Below, one piece after another: positions 52,431-61,800 of a stretch of DNA of 64,000 nucleotides. Positions within the stretch are counted from its first letter, which is position 1, and the number at the start of each line of letters is the position of its first letter. Origin of the DNA: Planctomycetota bacterium (GTDB lineage: Bacteria > Planctomycetota > Phycisphaerae > UBA1845 > PWPN01); contig JAKPHF010000062.1 of NCBI GenBank assembly GCA_029550525.1, positions 434,001 to 498,000 of the forward strand. Direction: 5' to 3'. The position numbers and the translations under genes are program-made. The notes beneath the pieces are model-generated. The model searched no databases. It was not told the DNA's origin and saw only the letters and a program-made list of their open reading frames with translations.

Positions 52431-52760
52431 ATGAGCAACCCGAAGATTCTACCCGCGCGGTCGATCATCGGCCGCCACGTGGTGAACGAATGGGGCATCG
52501 AATTGGGCAGAATCGAGGACATGGCCATCGATGCCGACTCGGGACGCATCAGCTATGTCGTGCTGGTCTACAGGGGGTCACTCGGGGGCGCGGACAAGTA
52601 CTTTGCCATTCCGTGGGATTCGCTGACCTTCCATCCCGGCTCGCAGGAGTTCATTCTCGACATTCCGCGCGATCTGCTCGAGGATGCCACCGGCTTCGAC
52701 AAGCAGCGCTGGCCCGAAGCCGCCGATCCGAGTTGGGCGACGCAGGTCTACAGCTCGTAG
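52431..52760 (+). CDS. PRC-barrel domain protein
   Basis: A 109-residue protein spanning a single PRC barrel (IIGRHVVNEWGIELGRIEDM, then SYVVLVYRGSLGG and FAIPWDSLTFHP). Related proteins assist photosystem, RimM-type ribosome or stress functions, and stand-alone copies are often stress induced. There is no signal peptide. It lies 161 bases after egtD and may be separately transcribed. Confidence 0.8.
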   Translation: MSNPKILPARSIIGRHVVNEWGIELGRIEDMAIDADSGRISYVVLVYRGSLGGADKYFAIPWDSLTFHPGSQEFILDIPRDLLEDATGFDKQRWPEAADPSWATQVYSS

Positions 52761-52795
52761 GATCGACTCGACTTCGATGTCCGCGGTCCCCGGCT

Positions 52796-53497
52796 TCATG
52801 GGTTAGTCTCGGCGACCATGCGCGGCCCTTCTTCAAACGGAATGGGGCGGCGAGCCTTGAGGCCCAGTCTGATTTTGAACTCGTAATCCACTTGCTGGGG
52901 AGTCATTCGCCGGTCTTGGAAGCTCAGGGCGATTTGCCGGAGCCGACGTGACCTTCTCCGCACTTCCTCGATCGTCCGCGGATCTTCCGGTCCGGGCACG
53001 TACTGCCACACGTCATCGTTACATTCGAAGCGCAGTTCGCGCAGCGGCAGACGCCCGGCGATCTGCACGGTGACGATGGCCGTGTCCCCGCTCTCGCGCA
53101 GATCGACCCATTTGACGTCACGCGAGAACAATTCGAGGTTGTTCTGCAGGATGGAGGCCAGATCGTACCGGCTAACGTCCGCCTCGGGGCACGCCTCGGC
53201 GAGAGCCGTAAGTACCGTCGCATTGGCCTGGCTCAACTCATCCACCGCGATCAACAGGTCGATCAGGCCTTCTCGCCCCGATGGATGAAGATAGGGACGC
53301 ATGCCGCCGTAGCTGCCTGAGCGCCAGCATGCCCGCAGTATTTCAAACGTCTCGCGCACGCTCGAAGGCGCGTCGCCGCCGGCGCTCCGCCGGCCCGAGC
53401 CGTCCTCGCGGCAGCCGGCCACCGCCACAGCCACCAGCAATCCCAATCCTGGTAACAACAGCCCGCGATTGGGCGTCGGGAGTCTCGGGGACAGCAT
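52796..53497 (-). CDS. Hypothetical lipoprotein
   Basis: A 233-residue protein with an N-terminal signal and lipobox ending AGC at about residue 29. The mature domain is mostly helical at first (a segment around LIDLLIAVDELSQ), then beta-rich (TAIVTVQIAGRLPLRELRFE), and ends in a basic region with RRRSRRLRQIALSF. It is the last gene of the secretin operon and could be a periplasmic assembly factor. No family is recognised. A TATAAT at 53632-53637 on the minus strand may give it an extra promoter. Confidence 0.6.
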   Translation of the reverse strand: MLSPRLPTPNRGLLLPGLGLLVAVAVAGCREDGSGRRSAGGDAPSSVRETFEILRACWRSGSYGGMRPYLHPSGREGLIDLLIAVDELSQANATVLTALAEACPEADVSRYDLASILQNNLELFSRDVKWVDLRESGDTAIVTVQIAGRLPLRELRFECNDDVWQYVPGPEDPRTIEEVRRRSRRLRQIALSFQDRRMTPQQVDYEFKIRLGLKARRPIPFEEGPRMVAETNP

Positions 53498-53631
53498 CTG
53501 GATCCCTCCATGCCCGGACTCGAAGTCATGTGACGACGTGTCAATGCCTGAACGTGCTGACCTGACGGCCGAACGAGCGAACGACCGCGGCGGCGATCAT
53601 GCCTCCTGCACTTTTGCCGCCTCACGTTCTC

Positions 53632-53637
53632 ATTATA
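53632..53637 (-). promoter_or_regulatory. Candidate -10 box within the lipoprotein pair
   Basis: Minus-strand TATAAT lies about 135 bases upstream of the lipoprotein start at 53497 and just after the stop of the preceding gene. The matching -35 region is poor. Confidence 0.3.
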
Positions 53638-53649
53638 TCGCTGCTTCGC

Positions 53650-54264
53650 TTACGCTCTCCGCCCTTTCTTGGGCACGCGAAACTCCTTGTGGCTTCCCGA
53701 AATGACAATCCCGTCGCGACGCTCGAACTGCACGATCAGACGAATGATCTGGTTGCTCAGGTCCAGGTCGCCCCAGTTGAGAAACAGCGCATAGCCCCAA
53801 CCCGCTTCCACCCGCCGCTTGCATCGGAAGGGCATCGCTTCCTCGACGTCGAACGACCACTCCTTGACCAGCTGGGGCTCGACCTCGCCTTGTTCATTTC
53901 GGCGACAAACATAGAGCTTGGGGCGGATGATGCCGTCGCCGAAGACGCCGGTATAGTTGGGGCCGCGCAGATACAAGGCGTTGATCCGGATCCCGCGAAC
54001 AACCGTGCCTTCGGTGTTCCAAATCCACGGATTGAACGGATCGTAGAAGCAGGAAACGCCCAGCACGTTCGGCTCGAGCATCCGGGCGACTTCCTCGGGA
54101 GTCGGCTCCCGCCCCGGTGGAGAAGCGCTCGGCGAAGCCTGGGCCGAGTGACCTTGCGGAAAACCGTTGTTCTCCGCGCAGCCGCCCCATACGACCGCGG
54201 CGCCCAACAACGCTGTCGCCCAAATTCGCTGCATCTGCCTCGGCATGCGCATGCTCTTCACCAT
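53650..54264 (-). CDS. Hypothetical lipoprotein of the secretin cluster
   Basis: A 204-residue protein with a signal sequence and lipobox VWGGC at about residues 25-29, then a Ser/Pro-rich linker and a compact domain ending in a basic VPKKGRRA. Phrases such as NPWIWNTEGTVVRGIRINALYLRGP suggest a beta-rich fold. It follows the secretin gene by 42 bases and could be its pilotin or an outer-membrane partner, but that is inferred from position only. Starts at 54249 or 54246 are also possible. Confidence 0.6.
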   Translation of the reverse strand: MVKSMRMPRQMQRIWATALLGAAVVWGGCAENNGFPQGHSAQASPSASPPGREPTPEEVARMLEPNVLGVSCFYDPFNPWIWNTEGTVVRGIRINALYLRGPNYTGVFGDGIIRPKLYVCRRNEQGEVEPQLVKEWSFDVEEAMPFRCKRRVEAGWGYALFLNWGDLDLSNQIIRLIVQFERRDGIVISGSHKEFRVPKKGRRA

Positions 54265-54306
54265 CGCGATTCAGGACGCACCGTCCAGCCGATCGTCATC
54301 CCGGCC

Positions 54307-57300
54307 TCAATCGCGAACCGCCACGCGGTCGCGCCCACCCCCAAAGTCGATCGACGTCGTGGGCGGACCGAACTCGTCCAGTTGGGGACCGTATTCATCT
54401 CCTACTGGCGGAGGCGGCATCACGGGCGTCACTGGAACCGGAACCGGCATCACGTCGATGGGCCCGAGTTGATCGTCTTCCGGCTTGACCTGCAGCCCCT
54501 GCATCAGCGGGTTCTTGCGAGCCTCATCCATCAGACCGGTCTGATCCCGCATCTGCACCGACATGGTCCGGGCTTCCTCCGGATTGCGGACCACCTTCGG
54601 CGTGAGCACCATGAGCAGTTCCGTCTTCGTCTCGGTCTTCACCGTGGCGCGGAACGCCAGGCCCAGCAACGGAATGTCGCCCAGCACAGGCACCTTGTTC
54701 TCCGTTTCGCTGGACCGGCTGGTGATCAGACCACCGATGATGATGGTCTCGCCGTCCTTCACCGTGACCGAGGTCTCCGCCTTGCGCTGCGTGATCACGG
54801 GGAGCGTCACGCCGCTGCCGATGGAAACCGACGACACGCCCAGGGCGGAAATCTCCGGGGCGATCATCATGTTCACGAACCCGTCCGGGTTGATGATCGG
54901 CCGGACGTCCAGGTTCACGCCCACGTCGCGATACGTCACGCTCGGAATCACCGTCAGACCCGTCTGCGTGATCTGATCGACCACCGGCACCTGCTCGCCG
55001 ATCTTGATGCTGGCTTCCTCGTTGTCCTGCACGAGCAGCGATGGCCGGCTCAGCACCTGGAGCCGTCCTTCCACCTGCAACGCCCGCACGAGGAAGTTGA
55101 AGTCCTCACTGGTCACGGTAAAGCTGACGCCGCCCAGGCCCGATCCGGCCGCACCCAGGTCCGTGCCGCCGATGAAATCGTGGCCCGGCCCCCGAATCAC
55201 GCCGTTGCCGCCGAGGAACGCCTTCTCGCTGAACAGCAGATCCTGCAGCGCGAACTCCATGCCCATTTCGAACCGGTCATCCAGCGTGACCTCGGCCATG
55301 AGCACCTGGACCATCACCTGCGGTGGCGGCCGGTCCAATTCGTTGATCAGCGTGACGATCTGCGACTCCAGCCGCGGGCTGTAACTCAGCAGCAGCATGT
55401 TGGAGGTCTCGCCGCCGCTCTCGATGGTGACTCGCCGCTGGAGCAACCGCGTGGCCGCCGCCCCTTCCTCCGCCTCTTCGAGCAGCCCGCTCTCGCTCTC
55501 GAAGAAGCTGCTCAGCGTTTCGGCCACCGTGTCGGCTTCCGCGTACTGCAAGGGCACGACACGCACCACGCGCTCGTCGACCGGCTCGTCGTCCAGCCGG
55601 TAGACCAGGCTCTCGACGATTTTGAGCTGGGCGGGCGTTCCCGCCGCGATGAGCGTGTTCGTCCGGCGGTCCACCGCGAACGAGATCGGGATCTCGCCCC
55701 CGGCGCCTTCGCCTCCGGCCATCGGAGCGCCCGGCCCCGCGATCACCAGCCGGCGGCCTTCCTCGTCTCCCCGGCCTCCGGTCGTCGGCTCAAACAGCGA
55801 CTCCAGCAGGTCGGCCAGTTCCTCGGCATCCGCGTTCCGCAACTGGTACGCCTCGATCTTCGCCGTCCGTGGCTCGATGCTGTCGAGCATCCGGACGAGC
55901 ATCTCCATCATGTCGATGTGATCCGCCGGCGCCATCACCAGCAGCGAGTTGGTGTACGGATCGGCAGCGATGGTGATGTCCTGGTGCACCAGCGTCTGCA
56001 CCACGCGCTCGCCGGTGGCCGGATCGATGATGGGCGCGCCGGTCTCACGGCTCACCGGAAAGAAGCGAATCACCAGTTGACGAACGTTTTCACCCGTCCC
56101 CGCTCCGGCTGCCTCGAAGAACTGGTTCAGCGTGTCGGCGAGTTGCTCGGCGATGGCGTTCTCCAGCCGGAACACCCGCATGGCCAGCACCGCCCCCGGC
56201 TGGGCGCGGTCGAGCCGCCGAACCACGTCCTGAACGGTCGTCATCAAATCCGGCGGCGCGAAAACCACGAGCGAATTCGTTCGCTCATCGGCCACCACCG
56301 AGAAGCCGCCCTGCACGCCTTCAGCCTGCTGAGCCTCCACCAGGTCGCGCAGTGTCTCGGCCACCTGCGCGGCCCGCGCCTTGGTCAGCGAGATCACCTG
56401 CATCTGCTGGGCGAGGTCCGACGGCTTGTCCAACTGATCCAGCAGACGACTCACGTCCGTCTGGTCGATCCGCGACGCGCTGACGATCAGGCTGTTCGTG
56501 GCCGGTTCGGCGAACACGAAGATGGGGGTCCGCTGCCCGGCCTGCTCGGCCGTGGTCCGTTGCTCAAAAAGCTGCTCGAGCACGGGAGCCAGCCGCACCG
56601 CCGCCGCCTGCTGCAGCCGATACACCTTGGTCTCGTACGTGGCCGTCACCGCCGGCTGGTCCAACGCGGGGATGATCTCCTCCGCTCGCGTCATCGCCGT
56701 TTGCGTACCGGCCAGGATGATCGTGTTCGTGCGTGTGTCCGGAATGATCTCCAGTTGGAACTGGTCCGCCTGGTCGCCCACCGCCTGACGAATGCCCTCG
56801 AACATGCTGCGCAGCCGGTCCGCCACGTTGACCGCGTCGGCAATCTGCAGCTTGACGAACCGGGTGTGCTCGCCCGCCGTGTCCAGCTTGCTGGCGATGG
56901 CCTGAATCTCCTGGAAGTTCTCGTCGTTGGCGATCACCACCAGGCTGTTGGTCCGGGCGTTGGGGATCACCAGGATGCGCTCGCGGGCCTGCTCCAGCGG
57001 GGACAGCCGCTCGTTCAACTGCTGGCGAAGCTGAGCGTACTCGTCGATCGCGGACTGAACGCGCTCGACGCCAGCGTGCTTCAACTGGATGAGCCGCGGC
57101 GGAAATCGCCCGGGCTGCTCGGGGACGTCAATTCCAGTGATGATCTGCGTGGCCAGGTACACCTGCTCGGGCCGGCCGGCCACGATCAGCGTGTTGGTCC
57201 GCGGGTCGGCCGAGATCGCCACGTTGTACGCCAGCGCCGCTCCCGGCAGCCCCGGCGGAATCCGGCCCGGCACGTTGCGCCCGGGCTGTTCCGGCAGATT

Positions 57301-58548
57301 CTGCCCCTCGCTGAACAGCGAGATCAGATTCGACCGGAGCGTCTCGGCATCCGCGTGCTTCAGCGGGAACAGCTTGACCATCATCTCGTCGGCCAAGGGT
57401 ACTGTATCCAGCACGCGGATGATCTCACCGATGGCCTCGAGGTTTTGCTCCGTACTCTGCACCACCACCGAGTTGGTCCCTTCCTCGGCCGTGATGGTGA
57501 TCGGCTTTTCCAGATTCAGCTCGGGCAGCTCACGCTCGCCGTCGGCCTGCCGCAGCGTTACCTGCAGCCGTCGAATCTGCTCTTCGACAGCCTCCGCGGC
57601 CGGCGTGTCGGCTCGCAACATTTCCCTCAGCGAGTCGGCCAACTCGGTGGCCACCGCTTTGGTCAGCGGGAAGATCGCCACCTTGGCCACACCGCCGCCT
57701 TCGAGCGTAGGCGGCACGTCGATCAACTGCAGGATGTGCTCGATCTGCTCGATATCAGCCTGCGGGGCCGCCACCAGCAGACTGTTGGTCCGCACATCGG
57801 CTCGAATGTTGTACAGCGCCGAGGACAATCCGCGCTGACGCTGCAACTCGGCCATCCATTCCTGGATCACCCGTTGGGCTTCGGCCGCCTGGATATGTTG
57901 GAGCGGAATCTGCTTGAACTGAATGGCCTTGGGGCCGATCACCGGCTGGTCGATGGCTTTGACGATGCGCGTGATCTCAGGCATGTTCTCCGGCGTGGCC
58001 GCGACGATGACGATATTGGCGCGCGGCTCGGCCACCACCGAAATTCGGTCTTCCGGAACGATGCGTCCGGTCGGTCCGGTCTTGGCTTTGGTCCACAGAT
58101 CCTGAAGGCTCTGGGCCGCCTCGCGAGCCGTGGCGTGTTCCAGCGGGAAGAACTGAAACTCCATGTCCGGCTGGCGGTCCATCATCTCGATCAGTTCCCG
58201 CAGGTACTCGATGTCCTCGGGATTCTGGGCGGTGATGACCACACCGGTTTCGGTCACCTGAATGCCTACCGGCCCGCCGCTGAGCCCTTCCAGGGCTCCC
58301 TCGGGCATGGTGGTCGTGACGCCCGGCATGATGACCTGAACCGGCGGCGTCTCCTCTTCCTCCGCGGGCGCGGGCTGCGTCCCGGGGATGACCACCCGGT
58401 ATTGCGGCGCACGACCGGCCGGACGCTGCGGTGCCGGTGCGACTTCACGGGCCGGCCGGTCAGCCGGTCCTGCCGTCCCCTCCGCAGGCCGGGTCGTCGG
58501 GACCTGGCCCAGTACCGCCGCTGCCATCAACAGCCACGACGTCAGCAT
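54307..58548 (-). CDS. Secretin with 11 N-terminal repeats (GspD/PilQ-like)
   Basis: A 1413-residue outer-membrane secretin. Eleven secretin_N-type repeats can be counted by their openings (FPLEHATAREA, IPLQHIQAAEA, FPLTKAVATEL, FPLKHADAET, IQLKHAGVER, KLQIADAVNV, YRLQQAAAVR, ISLTKARAAQ, FRLENAIAEQ, YQLRNADAEE, VPLQYAEADT). GspD normally has three. The C-terminal pore domain is complete (VLMAEVTLDDRFEMG, SIKIGEQVPVVDQ, VTVKDGETIIIGGLI, PVLGDIPLLGLAF). ATG 58548 has GGAG 7 bases upstream but gives a signal peptide lacking basic residues; GTG 58572 would add KRVR. It sits in an operon with two lipoproteins and the giant repeat protein. Confidence 0.88.
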   Translation of the reverse strand: MLTSWLLMAAAVLGQVPTTRPAEGTAGPADRPAREVAPAPQRPAGRAPQYRVVIPGTQPAPAEEEETPPVQVIMPGVTTTMPEGALEGLSGGPVGIQVTETGVVITAQNPEDIEYLRELIEMMDRQPDMEFQFFPLEHATAREAAQSLQDLWTKAKTGPTGRIVPEDRISVVAEPRANIVIVAATPENMPEITRIVKAIDQPVIGPKAIQFKQIPLQHIQAAEAQRVIQEWMAELQRQRGLSSALYNIRADVRTNSLLVAAPQADIEQIEHILQLIDVPPTLEGGGVAKVAIFPLTKAVATELADSLREMLRADTPAAEAVEEQIRRLQVTLRQADGERELPELNLEKPITITAEEGTNSVVVQSTEQNLEAIGEIIRVLDTVPLADEMMVKLFPLKHADAETLRSNLISLFSEGQNLPEQPGRNVPGRIPPGLPGAALAYNVAISADPRTNTLIVAGRPEQVYLATQIITGIDVPEQPGRFPPRLIQLKHAGVERVQSAIDEYAQLRQQLNERLSPLEQARERILVIPNARTNSLVVIANDENFQEIQAIASKLDTAGEHTRFVKLQIADAVNVADRLRSMFEGIRQAVGDQADQFQLEIIPDTRTNTIILAGTQTAMTRAEEIIPALDQPAVTATYETKVYRLQQAAAVRLAPVLEQLFEQRTTAEQAGQRTPIFVFAEPATNSLIVSASRIDQTDVSRLLDQLDKPSDLAQQMQVISLTKARAAQVAETLRDLVEAQQAEGVQGGFSVVADERTNSLVVFAPPDLMTTVQDVVRRLDRAQPGAVLAMRVFRLENAIAEQLADTLNQFFEAAGAGTGENVRQLVIRFFPVSRETGAPIIDPATGERVVQTLVHQDITIAADPYTNSLLVMAPADHIDMMEMLVRMLDSIEPRTAKIEAYQLRNADAEELADLLESLFEPTTGGRGDEEGRRLVIAGPGAPMAGGEGAGGEIPISFAVDRRTNTLIAAGTPAQLKIVESLVYRLDDEPVDERVVRVVPLQYAEADTVAETLSSFFESESGLLEEAEEGAAATRLLQRRVTIESGGETSNMLLLSYSPRLESQIVTLINELDRPPPQVMVQVLMAEVTLDDRFEMGMEFALQDLLFSEKAFLGGNGVIRGPGHDFIGGTDLGAAGSGLGGVSFTVTSEDFNFLVRALQVEGRLQVLSRPSLLVQDNEEASIKIGEQVPVVDQITQTGLTVIPSVTYRDVGVNLDVRPIINPDGFVNMMIAPEISALGVSSVSIGSGVTLPVITQRKAETSVTVKDGETIIIGGLITSRSSETENKVPVLGDIPLLGLAFRATVKTETKTELLMVLTPKVVRNPEEARTMSVQMRDQTGLMDEARKNPLMQGLQVKPEDDQLGPIDVMPVPVPVTPVMPPPPVGDEYGPQLDEFGPPTTSIDFGGGRDRVAVRD

Positions 58549-58815
58549 GTCTGAACTCCTCACTCGCTTCACACCCGCCGGCAACACGCGCCAGTACCGC
58601 CGGGTGAGATCCTCTTACCTTCCCTGTCTCGGCAACAGGCGAGCTCGCATCCGGCCCACCCGACGAACCGGTTCGCCAGGCCGCCGCGCGCTCTGCGATG
58701 ACGCCTCGAACCGGTATCGCCACCCACGAACATGCCCACGGCCCGACAAACCGGGATGCGGCCACGTCGTGCCTCGACGTTCCCGGGCGGCGAACCGCCC
58801 GGGAACACCGTCGCC
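58549..58815. other. 267-base spacer between the giant repeat gene and the secretin gene
   Basis: Apart from the strong hairpin at 58779-58806, no gene or repeat is recognised. A separate promoter for the secretin gene could lie here, but no good -10/-35 pair was seen. Confidence 0.4.
58779..58806 (-). terminator. Perfect 12-bp hairpin after the giant repeat gene
   Basis: GTTCCCGGGCGG pairs perfectly with CCGCCCGGGAAC around a 4-base loop (TTCG on the minus strand), starting 9 bases after the stop. It has no T-run. It is the strongest hairpin near a gene end in the window and could end or attenuate transcription before the secretin gene. Confidence 0.6.
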
Positions 58816-61800
58816 TTACTTCTGCTTCACGCCCGTATGGCGTTCGATCACCTGGTCGAGGATGGTCTTCATCTTCGCCGGGTCACTCTTGGTCCGGATG
58901 ATGATCGTCTGCGGCGAGCCGTTGGTGTTCATGCCGTCCAACTGATTCACCAGCGCCTCGACCTGCTTGAACAGATCGGGCGTCCCCGCCACGATCAGCG
59001 CCGGAACCCGCTCGTCGTAACCGATCGACACGCGACCGGCCCGGTAGCTCTTCTGCAACTGCTGCTTGGCCAACTCTCCATTGTTGACCGTGTCCTGGAT
59101 CATCTTGGCCATCGCGGCCACGTCACGCCCCCGGCTCACCCGCAGCACTCGGATCTGGCCGTCCTCCGACGGCACGTCCAGCGTCTTGACCATATCCTCG
59201 ATCAGAGCGTAATCGACGGCTCGCGCCCGCACCAGAAGACTCCCCGACGCCTCCTCGGCCACGATGAGCGGAACCGAGTCGGGCGAGGTCCGGCCTCGCG
59301 TGGCTTTGGCCGGGTCGGTGAACATCTGCGTCAGCGTCTGAGCCAACTGGCCCGCCGGGATGTGCTCGACCTTGATGATCTTGGGCGCTCCCGCCCCGAC
59401 CACCTGCTTGTCCATCTGCTGGACCATGGCCTGGATCTTGTCCAGTTCCTCGGCCGTGCCGCTGACGATCAGGGCGTTCATGATCGCCGAAGCCTGAATG
59501 CGGATGCCGCCGATCAACTCGCCGCTTGAGCCACCGCGCCGACCGCCGGCGCCGCCGGGCTTGCGGAAGTGCTCGTTCAGCAAGTTCATCGTCTCGGTGG
59601 CGTCGATGGCCTCCAGCGGCATGACCCGCATCTCCTGGAGCCGGTCGGTGGCCGGCCGGTCCAGTTGGGCGATCATGTCCCGGATGCCGGCCAGGTCGGT
59701 CTCGCCGGCCGACACCACCACCGCGTTGCCGTTGGTGTCGGCGGCAAACGTGATCTGCGGCCCGCCGCCCGCCCGGCGGCTGGCCCGGTACGTCTGCGTC
59801 AGCACCTCGACCAGGTCGGCGGCCCGGGCGTGCTCGAGTGTGATGATCTCCTGCTTGGGCGTGTTGGACGAGTTGGCATCCAACGAGTCGACCAGCGTCC
59901 GCACCTGCTCGAGCTTTTCGGGCATGGCCGTCACCACCACGGTGTTCGTGGTGCGTTCCGCCGTGGCCTGGACCCGCTCGCCCTCGGCAACCTGGCCCGT
60001 CTTGGCGAACGTGCTGTTGATAGCGGCCGCCACCGATGCCGCGTCGGCGTTGGTCAGCGGGATCACTTCGATCTGGCGGCTGCCGCGTTCGCCGGCGTCG
60101 GCGTCGATCTTGCTCGCCAACTGCTCGAGGTCGTCCAGCCGATCTTCCGGCCCGGTCAACACCACCGAGTTGGCGCCGATGCTCGCGACCACGTTCACGT
60201 CGCCCAGCAGCTCGCCGCCGGCGCGGCCGCCCGGCCGGCCGGGCTTGCGCAGATAGGCCTGGAGCATGGTGACCATCTCCTGTGGGGCGATCCGGTTGAG
60301 CTGGACCACCCGCATGCCGCGGGCATTGGCCGCCTCCTCCACGTCGAGTTGCTCGATCAGTTGCCGGACCTTCTCCATCTCCAACTCGGTGGTGGTCACC
60401 AGCACCTTGCGCGAGCCTTGCAGCACGTTAAACACCGCCGGCACGCCGGAGCCCCGCTGCGTGCGGGCCATGGGGTTGTTGTAGATGTTCGTGAGCGTCG
60501 CCACGATGTCATCCGGGTCCGCATACTTCAACTCGACAGTGAACGTCTGCCGCGTGGCGGCGCCCGGCTGATCGAGATCCGCGATGAGCTTGGCGACCTT
60601 CTCGTGGTTCTCGGCGTTGGCCATCACCACCGCACTGTACGTGCCGGACTCGGCCACGGCGTCCACGGCGTCCGCCGCCCTTCGGGTCCCCACACTCCTG
60701 AAGGAGGAATTGATCGCCGCGATGACCGAATACAGATCGGCGTACTTGAGGCTGTAGACCTTCAGCGTCCGCTCCGCGTCGGCGCTGGGTTCGACGTCGA
60801 GAATCTCTTTCACGAGCTTCTCGATCTCCGTGAACTCCTTCTCGGTCGACGTGACCAGCAGGCTGTTCGTGGCGTCGTTGGCCTGCACCGTGGGCGGAGG
60901 CGTCCGCCGCTGCGGGGCGGTGGCTCGGATGGTCGCGGTCAGCGTGGCCGCCACGTCGCTGGCTCGGGCCTTGTTCAGCACAATGGCCCGCGTCTCCTTG
61001 CGGCCGACGTTGTCCAGCCGATCCAGCTCCGCGATCAACGCGGCCACCGTCTCGTGATTCTCGGGCGAGGCCGTCACGATCACCGTGCTGTTGGTGTAGT
61101 CCAGACCGACCGCGACCAGATCCCGATTCGTCTTGCTCGCGTTGACCGGGAATCGGCTCAGGACGGTCTGGTAGACCGCGGTCAAATCCGCGTACTGCAC
61201 CACGTACGGCTTGACGATGCGATCGTCGAAATCCTCGCTCTTGACGTCCAGCTTCTCGATCAGCGCCTTGATCTCCGCCATGTGCTCGGCGTTGGCGTTG
61301 ACCATCACCACGTTGGAGGCGTCATCACCGGTCACGCTCACCGGGTAGGTGCCCGTCCGCCTGTCCACCCGCATGGTCTGGCGAATGTGAGCATTGAGCC
61401 GCTCGGCCAGCACGGTGGCCCGCAGGTTCCTCACCTTCACCGTTTCGGTCGTCCGCTGGATGCCGATGTTCGACTTGTCCAGCTGGGCGATGATCTTGGC
61501 CACTTCCTCGTGGTTCTCCGCCGAAGCCGTTACCAGGAGCGAGCTGGTCGTGTAGTCCGGCAGCGCCGACACCTGGTTCTTCAGCGGGCCGCCCGCGTTG
61601 GCGGCGAAGTTGGCGTTGATCGCCTGGATCGTCGCCCCCAGGTCCGCGTACTTCAACGCGTACGACCGAACCTCCCGCTGATCGCCATCCATCCGCACAT
61701 CGAGTTGCTCGATGAGCGCCTTGATGTCGGCCATGTGCTCGGCGTTGGCGTTAACCATCACCACGTTGGAAGTGTCGTCGCCGGTCACGCTCACCGGGTA

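Noticed and set aside
53599..58554. A 1651-codon open frame on the plus strand opposite the secretin gene
   Set aside because: It is Arg/His/Leu-rich, lacks domains and mirrors the codon pattern of the real minus-strand gene; long antisense frames are expected in GC-rich coding DNA.
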